This document shows, in pieces, positions 9,668-18,904 of a stretch of DNA of 64,000 bases. Numbering within the stretch: position 1 is the first letter of the stretch; the number at the start of each line of letters is the position of its first letter. The notes under the pieces were generated by a model. It was given only the letters and a program-made list of their open reading frames with translations. It made no database searches and was not told the origin of the DNA. The position numbers and the translations under genes were made by a program. This DNA is from Psychrosphaera aestuarii (GTDB taxonomy: Bacteria; Pseudomonadota; Gammaproteobacteria; Enterobacterales; Alteromonadaceae), in assembly GCF_017948405.1 (NCBI RefSeq), contig NZ_CP072844.1:1550001-1614000 (forward strand), given 5' to 3'.

Positions 9668-10957
9668 ATGAAAAATAATCAAGTACCGGCTAAATCTATT
9701 ATCGCCTTATCTTTAAGCGCATTATTCATGTCGGAGGCTACAATAGCTGCCGGCTTTTATTTAAATGAGCATAGCGCGAACGGGTTGGGTAGAGCATTTG
9801 CAGGGCAAGCTGCTTTGGCTGAGAATGCAACGGTATTGTATTCAAACCCTGCGGCAATTACGCAATTTGATGCCGCTACGATGAGCCTATTTTTAAGCTA
9901 CGTTGACCCAGGTATTAACTCTACAGGTTCTGTGACGCTTACTAACCAAGGGCAAAACTTGACGCTAAACGCGGATCAAGATGATGTTGCTGGCAGTGCT
10001 TTTATTCCAGCAGCTTTTTATGCTCGTCCATTAAACGAGAAATGGTCTATTGGTCTTGGTATGTATAGTAACTATGGCTTGGCCTCAGACTATGACGACA
10101 GTTTCACGGCATTACATTTTGGCGACCGAGCCGAGATTAAATCCGTTAACCTCAATCCTACCGTCGCTTACCGCCTATCTGACACAATTAGCCTAGGACT
10201 GGGGTTAAACGCAGTTTATAGCGAAGCTGAACTTAGTACGTCGGTTCCGGCTGTTATATCCGGCGCAATCGGTGGTATTGTGCCGCCATTAGCCTCTATT
10301 GCTAAAGTACAGGGTGATGACTGGTCATTTGGTTGGAACATAGGTGCATACTGGTTGCCTACTCCAAACACTACAATTGGACTTAGTTACCGCTCAGAAG
10401 TTGCTCTATCACTATCGGGCGATTTCAAATCTGATGTGGTTGCTGCATATAATCAAGCTGGCTCAGTAGATATTGATTTACCTGCACTTGCAGAGCTAGC
10501 AATAAGTCAAAAAGTATCAGAACAACTTTCTTTCCAAGCTAGTATCAACTGGTTTGGATGGAGCAGTTTTGACGTACTTGAAGCCAATTTAGAAAACGGT
10601 GTTGATGTGTTGTTAAAAGAAGAGCAATTTCACAACGCTAAAAAGTACAGTTTAGGAGCAACGTATATTCTGAATGCACAATGGGTTTTACGAACCGGTG
10701 TTGCCTATGATGAAGGTGCTGTTTCAGATGAGCACAGAAGTATAAGTATTCCAGATACTGACAGACGTTGGTTGAGTGCGGGCGCAAGCTACACGTTAAA
10801 CGACGCACTATCTATCGATGCTGGTATTGTAAAAGTCTATGGTAAAGAAGCGAAAGTAAATGAACAAACAGCGTTTGGTCCGTTAACATCGACGTTAGAA
10901 GCGACCCAAAAAGCCTCTGCCACTATTTTATCCGCCCAAATAAACTATAAGTTTTAA
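9668..10957 (+). CDS. fadL: FadL-family outer-membrane long-chain fatty acid / hydrophobe transporter
   Basis: Outer-membrane 14-strand beta-barrel (OmpP1/FadL/TodX family) that lets long-chain fatty acids or other hydrophobic molecules enter by lateral diffusion. The 429-residue protein begins with a Sec signal peptide that probably ends near residue 29 (SEATIAAGFYL). Its mature N-terminus has the family features: the GLGRAFAG segment and the conserved YSNPAA hatch motif. It ends with a beta-strand and terminal Phe (SAQINYKF), as expected for BAM insertion. Substrate specificity is not readable from sequence, so the symbol indicates the family. It is a single gene between two inverted repeats. 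Confidence 0.88.
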   Translation: MKNNQVPAKSIIALSLSALFMSEATIAAGFYLNEHSANGLGRAFAGQAALAENATVLYSNPAAITQFDAATMSLFLSYVDPGINSTGSVTLTNQGQNLTLNADQDDVAGSAFIPAAFYARPLNEKWSIGLGMYSNYGLASDYDDSFTALHFGDRAEIKSVNLNPTVAYRLSDTISLGLGLNAVYSEAELSTSVPAVISGAIGGIVPPLASIAKVQGDDWSFGWNIGAYWLPTPNTTIGLSYRSEVALSLSGDFKSDVVAAYNQAGSVDIDLPALAELAISQKVSEQLSFQASINWFGWSSFDVLEANLENGVDVLLKEEQFHNAKKYSLGATYILNAQWVLRTGVAYDEGAVSDEHRSISIPDTDRRWLSAGASYTLNDALSIDAGIVKVYGKEAKVNEQTAFGPLTSTLEATQKASATILSAQINYKF

Positions 10958-10981
10958 AAACGAGTTTTAACGTTTAAAAAG

Positions 10982-11021
10982 GAGTTAAACCACTTTACAA
11001 AGTTATTTAGTGGTTTAACTC
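10982..11021. terminator. Convergent terminator-like hairpin between fadL and yqcA
   Basis: A perfect 13-base inverted repeat, GAGTTAAACCACT / AGTGGTTTAACTC, has a 14-base loop. On the minus strand the stem is followed by CCTTTTT, which fits termination of yqcA. On the plus strand the T-run is interrupted. Confidence 0.7.
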
Positions 11022-11035
11022 TGCCTTTTCTCTCA

Positions 11036-11485
11036 TCAAACCGTCGGTAAGCTTTTCATCCAGTCCTTTAACCATGGTAAGGCTTTAGTTTCAGGCTCCA
11101 AAGTTTCACAAGCGTCTATTTTCAACATCGGTACTGGCGCAATGCCTTGTAACTCATAAAATAGCTCTTCCATTTTCTCGCCTGCACCACAAAAAGTAGG
11201 GTAACTTGAGTCACCCAGCGCAATCACACCAAATGGTTTTTGTTGCTGCATTGGCATAGTGTCGCGTGCTGAAAAGTAAAAACTTTCCAAATTTGAGGGT
11301 AGGTCGCCTTGCCCTGTAGTCGAGGTTATGACTAAACAAGCGTCAACATCATGAATATCGGTAACTAGTGCAGAACTGTTGTAAACGGTTGTATGCCCAG
11401 CGTCATGCAATGCTTGTTGAACGGTATTTGAAAGTTCTTGCGCGGCGCCGTAAACGCTCCCCATAATTAATGCAACTCGAGCCAT
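11036..11485 (-). CDS. yqcA: Flavodoxin, YqcA type
   Basis: Small FMN-binding electron-transfer protein of 149 residues, the same length as E. coli YqcA. The phosphate-binding loop GSVYGAAQE, the flavin-contact segment STTGQGDLP and ALGDSSYPTFCGAG are visible. The gene lies directly downstream of truC in the same direction, the order known from enterobacteria. The two are separated by 111 bases that contain a 15-base tandem repeat. AGGAG precedes the ATG by about eight bases. The redox partner is unknown. Confidence 0.9.
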   Translation of the reverse strand: MARVALIMGSVYGAAQELSNTVQQALHDAGHTTVYNSSALVTDIHDVDACLVITSTTGQGDLPSNLESFYFSARDTMPMQQQKPFGVIALGDSSYPTFCGAGEKMEELFYELQGIAPVPMLKIDACETLEPETKALPWLKDWMKSLPTV

Positions 11486-11528
11486 GATGTGAATCTCCTA
11501 AACTTTGATAACAGCCATGTTAGCTAAA

Positions 11529-11573
11529 ATAGTTAAACGAACAATAGCTAAACGAACAATAGTTAAACGAACT
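11529..11573. repeat. Three 15-base tandem repeats between truC and yqcA
   Basis: The units ATAGTTAAACGAACA, ATAGCTAAACGAACA and ATAGTTAAACGAACT are head to tail with single-base differences. They begin 44 bases upstream of the yqcA start, so they may sit in its promoter or leader. Confidence 0.9.
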
Positions 11574-11596
11574 GAGGTAAAACATTGTATCGAAAT

Positions 11597-12346
11597 TTAT
11601 GTTGTCGGCCACCGACATTGTTCAAAAACGCTGGTTAAAGCCTCATCAAGAGGTGCATGTATACTGATACACTGTTTTGTAGTCGGATGTACAAAGCTAA
11701 TACTAGCAGCATGTAATGCAAGCCTGTTGAGCGCTAAATGCTCACGAGCAGATTTATTTTGTTTACCATCACCGTGGTTAGTATCGCCAATAATCGGGTG
11801 TCTTATATGTGCCATGTGTCGCCGTAATTGATGTTTACGTCCCGATTTAGGGTTCAGCTCTACCAAAGAGTAGCGACTTTTTTCATAGCGTCCAGATGGA
11901 AAGGGTAGTTCGGCTGTGGCAATCGTTTTTAAATAGGTCAATGCTTCTTGTGGAGCTAGATCGGTTGCTCGGTTTTTATCTGCTATTTTGTCAAAGATAC
12001 GTGTAAGAGCGTAGTCAATGGTAATTTGCTCTTGTGTATGACCACGAACCATAGCCAAGTAGGTCTTCTGTATTTCATCGTTTGCAAACGCTTTACTCAT
12101 GGTGGCTGCAATTTCGCTACTTAATGCGAACACAAGCACGCCCGACGTGGGTCTGTCTAAGCGGTGGATTGGAAAAACGTGTTGACCAATAAGATCTCTA
12201 GTGAGTTGAAGCGCAAACAACGTCTCTCGTTTGTCAATTTCGCTTCGATGTACAAGTAAACCTGACGGCTTATTAATAGCAACTAAATCATTATCTTGAT
12301 AAAGAATAGAAATCTCTGGGGCTTGATCAAAAACTATATTACGCAT
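11597..12346 (-). CDS. truC: tRNA pseudouridine(65) synthase TruC
   Basis: Converts uridine 65 of certain tRNAs to pseudouridine. The 249-residue protein belongs to the RluA family. The catalytic Asp lies in HRLDRPTSG, and NKPSGLLVH and SGRKHQLRRHM are the other conserved blocks. The assignment as TruC rather than RluA/C/D rests on length, the lack of an S4 domain and the neighbouring yqcA. It is divergent from the DUF3549 gene with 93 bases between the starts. Confidence 0.9.
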   Translation of the reverse strand: MRNIVFDQAPEISILYQDNDLVAINKPSGLLVHRSEIDKRETLFALQLTRDLIGQHVFPIHRLDRPTSGVLVFALSSEIAATMSKAFANDEIQKTYLAMVRGHTQEQITIDYALTRIFDKIADKNRATDLAPQEALTYLKTIATAELPFPSGRYEKSRYSLVELNPKSGRKHQLRRHMAHIRHPIIGDTNHGDGKQNKSAREHLALNRLALHAASISFVHPTTKQCISIHAPLDEALTSVFEQCRWPTT

Positions 12347-12439
12347 TATTAACTATTCAGTGAATATTTTACGCTAAGGATACCACTTAACGTCGCTAGC
12401 CCCTATAATTGGCAGGCTAAATAATTAAAAGGAAAACTA

Positions 12440-13498
12440 ATGTCGACCGCGAACTCTAATAATCCAGTCCCAACAATTGCCGATTTAATGTTGCAAGCTG
12501 ACGCCAATTGGCGCGTTTTTGATATGGGACGTCGTATCCAGTCGATTAGTAAAAGTGACTTTGCCGCTATCGAGAATGGCGAAAAACCGTATCCATTTCC
12601 TCTTCAGCAAAAAGCGAGGTTTGCTGTACTGTTTTGGGATCAAAAAGAGTCAAAACAAAGTGGCATGACAAACCCTTTTATTTGGTTTCTTCAATTTGAA
12701 GTTGATGAATTAGGCTTACTAAAACTGCAACAAAGAGATCATTTTATCTCTATTGTTATTAAAGAGTTAGGTTCATCAATAATAGGTGCAACAGACTCGG
12801 ACAAGTTAGATAATCACCCTTATTCATTTACACCGGATCAAAATAGGCAAGCTGCGTTTAACGCGACGATAAAAGTTGCTTTGAAGCAACCGGCATCTAT
12901 GTATTACGAACATGTGCAAGCTTATTTCACTAATCAGATTAGTATTGATAAGTGGCAAGAGTTGACGGTTCAGGGTATTGCTGACTTTGCCGCTCGTATT
13001 AATGAAAGTCAAAATGATTTAGCGTTGATAAATAATTTAGATCAATTGTCAGTTCAAATACTTAGCGTTTTAGGCGCGACGTTGGAGCATTCGAAGATTG
13101 GTATTAAATTAACGGAAAAATTGATAGTGCAGCAAAAGTTGGCGCTTGAAACATCTGATCACGAAGAAGTATTCCATTTATTAAGATGTATGGCAGGAAG
13201 TGAGTCTAAGTCATTAGTTCAGCAACAATTAGCTTTTTTACTTTCATCAGACGCGCTAAATGAGGAATCGTTATACTTGATAATAGCGGGTCGCTTTTGG
13301 AGTTATTTGACTGACGACTCACTACGTCATCTGTACTTTGATAAAATATCGCAACATACCAACCAACAGTTGTTTGCTGGTATATTTGCAGACTTAGTCG
13401 CAATACCAGAAACGAGACAGTGTGTATTAAGTTTACTTAGAGACCCATCTCGCTCTGCTTCAGTATCAAGAGCGATCGGGACCTTGTTCGGCCAATAA
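12440..13498 (+). CDS. DUF3549 family protein of unknown function
   Basis: A 352-residue soluble protein with no signal peptide or membrane segment. I recognise it as the DUF3549 family (conserved in Vibrio, Shewanella and relatives) from its N-terminal part, where WRVFDMGRRIQ and a PYPFP segment stand out, and from its position beside truC. The rest is mainly helical, with many Leu and Gln residues. AAAGGAAAA precedes the ATG. Its last 33 bases overlap the 3' end of csdE on the other strand. No function is known to me. Confidence 0.75.
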   Translation: MSTANSNNPVPTIADLMLQADANWRVFDMGRRIQSISKSDFAAIENGEKPYPFPLQQKARFAVLFWDQKESKQSGMTNPFIWFLQFEVDELGLLKLQQRDHFISIVIKELGSSIIGATDSDKLDNHPYSFTPDQNRQAAFNATIKVALKQPASMYYEHVQAYFTNQISIDKWQELTVQGIADFAARINESQNDLALINNLDQLSVQILSVLGATLEHSKIGIKLTEKLIVQQKLALETSDHEEVFHLLRCMAGSESKSLVQQQLAFLLSSDALNEESLYLIIAGRFWSYLTDDSLRHLYFDKISQHTNQQLFAGIFADLVAIPETRQCVLSLLRDPSRSASVSRAIGTLFGQ

Positions 13499-13915
13499 TA
13501 AAATACGATTAATAATTGCTTTTATGCCGTTGCCTCTTGATGGACTTAATTGGTCCATCAAGCCTAGCTGATCAAGATAAGACGGCATATCGAACTCTAG
13601 TACTTGGCGATGAGATTTGCCATTAAACGCCGCGAGCACAATGGCGATTAAACCTTTCACTATTTTTGCGTCTGAACTGGCTGCTAATAGAAGTTGATCT
13701 TGGTGCCAGGAGGCAACTAACCAAACCTGACTTTCACAGCCTGCAACTTGGCTTTCCTCACGCTTAAGCGTTTCATCAAACGCTGGTAATTCTTTACCCA
13801 TCAACATAATGCGTCGGTACTTATTTTGCCAGCCATGTTCTTTGTCCATTAGTGATAATACTGAGGCGTCGTTCAAGGTAAATGAGTTTGAAAAGTCCGC
13901 TATTGCTTGGTTCAT
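13466..13915 (-). CDS. csdE: Sulfur acceptor protein CsdE (SufE family)
   Basis: Accepts persulfide sulfur from the cysteine desulfurase CsdA and passes it on for Fe-S or other sulfur-transfer uses. The 149-residue protein has the family motif VAGCESQVW, with the acceptor Cys at residue 60 (Cys61 in E. coli CsdE). It lies 15 bases downstream of csdA in the same direction and is presumably cotranscribed with it. Its stop codon lies inside the convergent DUF3549 gene. I prefer CsdE over SufE because no other suf genes are present. Confidence 0.88.
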   Translation of the reverse strand: MNQAIADFSNSFTLNDASVLSLMDKEHGWQNKYRRIMLMGKELPAFDETLKREESQVAGCESQVWLVASWHQDQLLLAASSDAKIVKGLIAIVLAAFNGKSHRQVLEFDMPSYLDQLGLMDQLSPSRGNGIKAIINRILLLAEQGPDRS

Positions 13916-13930
13916 ATTGCTCTACTTGTT

Positions 13931-15130
13931 TTATATATCTAATAATTCTATGGTGTTTTTAAGGGCTTTTACGAACTGGTTTACGTCATTTAGTTCATTA
14001 TAAACAGCCAATGATACTCGGATTGTACCGTCTGTACCGAGCGCCTGCATGAGTGGCATTGCGCAATGGTGGCCACAACGAACTGCAATTTGTTGTTGGT
14101 CTAACAGCATACCAACATCAGCGACTGATTCATCGTTTAAAGTAAATGAAACAACCCCAACATTGGCAGTCAAATCACCATATAGCGTTATGTTATCGAT
14201 TGATTTTAGTTGGTTAAGGAGCGCTTTATATAAGTCGTCAATATGACTATGTTGAGTTTGGTACAGTTCGCTGTTCACAAAATCCAATGCGGCTTTAAGA
14301 CCAATAACACCGGCAATATTTGGTGTGCCAGTTTCCAATAACGCAGGAATTGGTCTAAACGACGTTTTATCCCTTGATACTTGCGTGATCATTTCTCCAC
14401 CAAACTGAACTGGATGCATTTCAGCCTTTTTACGTTCGGCAATATATAAAACGCCAATTCCTGTTGGACCATAAAGTTTATGACCCGAAAAGGCATAAAA
14501 ATCGCAGTTTAATACGCTCACGTCAATTGGTAGGTGAGCAACAGCCTGTGCGCCATCAACTAGGGTCGTCGCACCAACTTCATTGGCTAACTCAACCATT
14601 TTCGCTACTGGATAAATACTTCCCAGTGCGTTTGATACGTGCTGAACCGCAACTAGTTTTGGTTTTGTTAATAAGACTTCTTGGTATTGGCAAAGATCTA
14701 TTTGCCCGGTAGATGTTAATTCAATAATGTGTAGTTTAAGCTGCTTTTGCATAGCCAATTGTTGCCACGGCACAAAATTGGCGTGATGTTCAGATGCCAA
14801 CACCACAATACCATCGCCAGGCATAAGGTGGTGCATTGCCCAGCTTTGAGCGACTAAATTGATAGAGTCAGTAGTACCTTTAGTCCAAACTATGTTAGAT
14901 GGGGAGCCGGCACCAATAAAATTTGCAACCGCACTTCGAGCCTGTTCATATTGAGCCGTTGTATTTTTAGCAGCTTGATAGGAGCCTCGGTGAACATTGA
15001 CGTTATTACAGCTGTAAAAAACTGACATTGCTTCGATGACAGATTTCGGCTTTTGAGTTGTGGCAGCACTGTCCAAATAGATCAAATCTGGATTGTTTGC
15101 AAAAAAAGGGAAATGTTTCTTTAGGCTCAT
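13931..15130 (-). CDS. csdA: Cysteine desulfurase CsdA (SufS-like)
   Basis: PLP-dependent class V aminotransferase-fold enzyme that takes sulfur from cysteine and releases alanine. The 399-residue protein shows the PLP His in SEHHANFVPW, DGAQAV, and the PLP-binding Lys in FSGHKLYGPTG. The active-site Cys is residue 356 in RCGHHCAMP, the group II desulfurase motif. It forms an operon with csdE. No ribosome binding site is clear before the ATG. Confidence 0.92.
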   Translation of the reverse strand: MSLKKHFPFFANNPDLIYLDSAATTQKPKSVIEAMSVFYSCNNVNVHRGSYQAAKNTTAQYEQARSAVANFIGAGSPSNIVWTKGTTDSINLVAQSWAMHHLMPGDGIVVLASEHHANFVPWQQLAMQKQLKLHIIELTSTGQIDLCQYQEVLLTKPKLVAVQHVSNALGSIYPVAKMVELANEVGATTLVDGAQAVAHLPIDVSVLNCDFYAFSGHKLYGPTGIGVLYIAERKKAEMHPVQFGGEMITQVSRDKTSFRPIPALLETGTPNIAGVIGLKAALDFVNSELYQTQHSHIDDLYKALLNQLKSIDNITLYGDLTANVGVVSFTLNDESVADVGMLLDQQQIAVRCGHHCAMPLMQALGTDGTIRVSLAVYNELNDVNQFVKALKNTIELLDI

Positions 15131-15200
15131 AAATAACAGACATAAAAAAGGGCAAACTAAGATGAACCTAGTTTACCCGAATTTTATAAGGGCGTAAAAA

Positions 15201-16577
15201 TTAACACTCGATTATATTAACCGCTAAACCACCTCTAGCGGTTTCTTTGTATTTGGATTTCATATCGTTACCAGTATCCCACATGGTTTTGATAACCTTA
15301 TCGAGAGAGACTTTCTGGCCACCACTACCACGAAGCGCTAAACGAGCGGCATTAATGGCTTTGATTGATCCCATCGCATTCCGCTCAATACATGGCACTT
15401 GCACCAACCCACCAACTGGGTCGCACGTTAAACCTAAATTATGTTCCATACCAATTTCTGCTGCATTTTCAACTTGTTCAACGCTGGCACCTTGAATTTC
15501 GGCTAACGCGCCGGCCGCCATTGAGCAAGCTACGCCAACCTCTCCCTGACAACCCACTTCAGCACCTGATATAGAAGCGTTCTTTTTGTATAAGATGCCA
15601 ATCGCACCTGCTGTTAATAAATAACGGACAATTAAGTCTTCGTTTAAAGGTTTAACAAACTTATGGTAATACATTAGTACTGCCGGAATAATGCCTGCAG
15701 CGCCGTTTGTTGGCGCAGTTACGACGCGACCACCATCGGCATTTTCTTCATTTACAGCGAGCGCAAAAAGGTTTACCCAATCCATAACAGTTAACGGGTC
15801 GTTCGATTGTTCGCTAGATAGTTTTCTGTGCAAAGCCGGAGCTCGACGGCGTACCTTTAAGCCTCCAGGTAATATGCCTTCAGTACGAATACCGCGATCG
15901 ATGCAGGCTTCCATTACGTTCCAAAGTTCAACCAGTTGCTTGCGGACCACATTTTCATCAAGCCAAACTTTCTCATTGGCCATCATTAAGCCAGGAATGC
16001 TAACACCATCACGTTGACACATTTCTAGCAGTTCTGCGCCTGTTGAAAAAGGGTAAGGTACTGGTTGTGATTCGACTTGCTGTTGGGCGGTTTCTTTTTG
16101 AAGTTCAAAGTCTTCATGTTTAACAATAAAACCACCACCAATGGAATAATACGTCTGACTTAATAGGATGCTGTTGCCACTTTTAGCCGTTAATGTCATG
16201 CCGTTTGAGTGCAATGGTAATGTTTTCCGGCGATGAAAAATGATGGCATTTTTACTAGGAAAATCGATAGATTGTTTACCTAATAAAAGTAAGGTTTGAC
16301 TAGACTCGATGTGAGCTAACTTTGTTGCTACCGTATCTGGGTCAATGCTTTCTGGCTCATCACCAAGTAGGCCTAAAATAACCGCTTTACCAGAGCCATG
16401 GCCAATTCCAGTTTGACCTAAAGAGCCAAATAACTCTGTTTGTATGCTTGTTACTTGTTCAAGCACACCTTGTTCTTTTATTAAATCGGCAAATTCTTTT
16501 GCTGCGCGCATCGGCCCAACGGTATGTGAACTGCTCGGCCCAATGCCGATACTGAACATATCAAAAACACTTAACAT
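15201..16577 (-). CDS. sdaA: L-serine ammonia-lyase, iron-sulfur dependent
   Basis: Deaminates L-serine to pyruvate and ammonia using a [4Fe-4S] cluster. The single-chain 458-residue enzyme carries the beta domain at the N-terminus ([18 protein letters not shown]). The alpha domain contains the cluster cysteines in [14 protein letters not shown] and [12 protein letters not shown]. Its length matches the E. coli SdaA/SdaB/TdcG type. It stands alone, 70 bases upstream of csdA in the same direction, so some readthrough into csdA is possible. Confidence 0.95.
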   Translation of the reverse strand: MLSVFDMFSIGIGPSSSHTVGPMRAAKEFADLIKEQGVLEQVTSIQTELFGSLGQTGIGHGSGKAVILGLLGDEPESIDPDTVATKLAHIESSQTLLLLGKQSIDFPSKNAIIFHRRKTLPLHSNGMTLTAKSGNSILLSQTYYSIGGGFIVKHEDFELQKETAQQQVESQPVPYPFSTGAELLEMCQRDGVSIPGLMMANEKVWLDENVVRKQLVELWNVMEACIDRGIRTEGILPGGLKVRRRAPALHRKLSSEQSNDPLTVMDWVNLFALAVNEENADGGRVVTAPTNGAAGIIPAVLMYYHKFVKPLNEDLIVRYLLTAGAIGILYKKNASISGAEVGCQGEVGVACSMAAGALAEIQGASVEQVENAAEIGMEHNLGLTCDPVGGLVQVPCIERNAMGSIKAINAARLALRGSGGQKVSLDKVIKTMWDTGNDMKSKYKETARGGLAVNIIEC

Positions 16578-16660
16578 TATATTTTTCTATTTTTAGAAAA
16601 CGATAAATAGATTGTAACTCAGTTTGTTATTATTCACACCATCATACACATGAGAATAAC

Positions 16661-17257
16661 TTATTCGATATGGCGGATAAGTTTTTGTAAGATTGCAGCG
16701 GTGGCACCCCAGATAAGCTTGTTTTCATAACGTATAAAGTGAATTTTATGAGGCTTGCCTTGCCAGTTTGGAGTTAAATAAAATTGATGCTTGCGCTGTA
16801 AAAGGTACGAAAGCGGGATTTCAAAAATATCACTAACTTCTCCTTCATTTGCAACAAACTCTTGTGCTCCATCTACCAAAGCAACTAAGGGTGACATAGT
16901 AAAATGACTCACTGTATGAAGTTCGGGTAACCAACCTAAAGGTTGAATTTTTCGAGTGTCTAAGCCTATTTCTTCTTCACTTTCTCGAATCGCAGTATCT
17001 TTTAAGGTGTCGTCTGTTTCATCGTGTTTGCCACCGGGAAAACTAATTTGTCCGGGATGGTTTCGCAAATGATTTGCACGTTGAGTAAGTAGGATATGTA
17101 GTCCTTGAGCTCGCTCTATAACGGGAATTAACACCGCCGCTCTTTTTAATGGTTCGGCAGGGCCAAATCGACCATAGTCGGCTTCGTACTTTTGTTCAAA
17201 AGGACGTAAACATAAGCGAGATGCGAACTCTTCAGGGCTCATTTTTCTGTCATTCAC
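16661..17257 (-). CDS. nudL: Nudix hydrolase, CoA pyrophosphatase type (NudL/YeaB)
   Basis: Predicted CoA pyrophosphatase of 198 residues. The Nudix box is present as GGKHDETDD followed by RESEEEIGL, slightly offset from the general consensus, as is usual in the UPF0035/NudL subgroup. The preceding LRNHPGQISFPGG is the diagnostic subgroup motif. It lies 22 bases downstream of pabB in the same direction, as in E. coli, which supports the identification. Confidence 0.88.
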   Translation of the reverse strand: MNDRKMSPEEFASRLCLRPFEQKYEADYGRFGPAEPLKRAAVLIPVIERAQGLHILLTQRANHLRNHPGQISFPGGKHDETDDTLKDTAIRESEEEIGLDTRKIQPLGWLPELHTVSHFTMSPLVALVDGAQEFVANEGEVSDIFEIPLSYLLQRKHQFYLTPNWQGKPHKIHFIRYENKLIWGATAAILQKLIRHIE

Positions 17258-17279
17258 CTTATTGCTGGTAGTTTATTAA

Positions 17280-18677
17280 TCAATCGTTCTTGAGGTTATT
17301 GAGAATAGGCAATATTTTATTTACTTTGTCTAATGTTTCTTGATACTCATCTTCACAGACAGAATCAGCAACTAAGCCACCTCCAGCCCAACAATATATC
17401 TTATTGTTGTTACAGACTAGTGTTCTAATGGTTATATTAGTATCCATATCGCCGTTTGGTCGGATATAGCCTACCGAGCCACAGTAAACACTCCTCGGGT
17501 GCGGTTCGAGCTCATGAATGATTCGCATCGCACTTATTTTGGGTGCACCAGTTATAGAGCCACCAGGGAATGCCCCACGTAGCAAGTCTAACGAACTGGC
17601 AGAGTCTTTTAGTGTTGAGGTTATGGTACTCACCAAATGATGTACAGCGGGGTAACTTTCAATCTCAAAAATTTTAGGTACTTTAACTGTGCCGGGCTTA
17701 GACACTTTGGCAATATCGTTTCGCAACAAATCAACAATCATCAAGTTTTCTGCACGGTCTTTTTCTGCCGTTGCTAAGTCCATCGACATTTGTTCGTCTA
17801 ACAAGTGATTATTACTGCGAGGGCGGGTGCCTTTAATTGGCTTAGTTTCAACTTCCCGGTTTTTGACCTGCAAAAAACGTTCTGGAGACAGACTGAGCAC
17901 AGCGCCTTCCTCTAATCGAATAAAACTTGAAAAAGGCGCTTTATTTGACGCTCTTAGTGCTAAATATGCTTGCCATTCACAGCCACTATAATTGGCGTCA
18001 AAACGTTGTGCTAGGTTAATTTGATAACAATCACCAGAGGCTAAATACGACTTTACCTTGCCAAATTTATGTTGATAATCGGCAAATGTCATATTCGATA
18101 ACCAAGGGCTGGTTAATTCAAATTTCGCCTCTAGTTTCTCTTTCGACGTTGTTGACGCAATTTCAGCAATTAACGCCTGCAACTCTGCAAAGTCTTTATT
18201 GGCTGTTTGTGATTGACTAAAAAACTCAATTTGATCATTGCTGTGGTTAAATATAATGCCGCTGTGGTAAATCCCAACAAACATATCTGGTAAGGTAATA
18301 TCATGAGGCTTTGGTTGGGGCATGGCTTCAAAGCGGCCACCTAATTCGTAACCCCAATAACCCAGTGCGCCACCACAAAACGGTAAATCCTCTGAGCTAT
18401 CAACAGTCAGCTTTTCTAGCTCTTGGTTGATCAGTTCAAGGGGGTCCTCTAAAGATGTTTTTGATTCTCCATCTTGCTTAATTATTTGGGTCAAATTGCC
18501 GGTTGTCTTAAACAGCACACTCGGTTGCCATACGCATAAACTAAATGCTTTAGCACCTTGTTCGGCATTAGCGCTGTCGAGAATAATAAACGAAGGCTTT
18601 TGCTGCAACCGAGACAAGAGTTGCTGAAAGTCAGGCTCAGACAAAAGTAAATTTTTTCGAAAAAGAGAATGCGACAT
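17280..18677 (-). CDS. pabB: Aminodeoxychorismate synthase component I
   Basis: Makes 4-amino-4-deoxychorismate from chorismate with ammonia supplied by PabA, the first committed step of 4-aminobenzoate and folate synthesis. The 465-residue protein carries KPIKGTRPR, where the Lys distinguishes PabB from anthranilate synthase (usually Ala), and the chorismate-binding block GAFPGGSITGAPK near the C-terminus. It is the first gene of a pabB-nudL pair and is divergent from fumA over 227 bases. Confidence 0.93.
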   Translation of the reverse strand: MSHSLFRKNLLLSEPDFQQLLSRLQQKPSFIILDSANAEQGAKAFSLCVWQPSVLFKTTGNLTQIIKQDGESKTSLEDPLELINQELEKLTVDSSEDLPFCGGALGYWGYELGGRFEAMPQPKPHDITLPDMFVGIYHSGIIFNHSNDQIEFFSQSQTANKDFAELQALIAEIASTTSKEKLEAKFELTSPWLSNMTFADYQHKFGKVKSYLASGDCYQINLAQRFDANYSGCEWQAYLALRASNKAPFSSFIRLEEGAVLSLSPERFLQVKNREVETKPIKGTRPRSNNHLLDEQMSMDLATAEKDRAENLMIVDLLRNDIAKVSKPGTVKVPKIFEIESYPAVHHLVSTITSTLKDSASSLDLLRGAFPGGSITGAPKISAMRIIHELEPHPRSVYCGSVGYIRPNGDMDTNITIRTLVCNNNKIYCWAGGGLVADSVCEDEYQETLDKVNKILPILNNLKND

Positions 18678-18904
18678 TAGGTTTGATTAACTTATTTAGA
18701 ATTCAATTAAACTATAGGCCAACAAAATTATACAGTTAACTTAAAAATTGCTGGTTTATTTGTTGGTTTCAATGGGCCAGAAGAGTATCATTATCAATAT
18801 TAATTTTCAGTAATCATGATCAATTATTGAATCTTTGCCAAACTCGACGACAATAAACAATACGTTTTGTTTACAAAATCATATCAAAATAATTAGAGGT
18901 CGCT

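Noticed and set aside
11505..11831. Plus-strand frame of 108 codons over the 15-base repeats and the end of truC
   Set aside because: Most of it is antisense to truC, and the repeated peptide comes from the tandem repeat; no supporting start signal.
15247..16017. Several plus-strand frames inside sdaA
   Set aside because: sdaA is unambiguous on the minus strand; these lack motifs and start signals.
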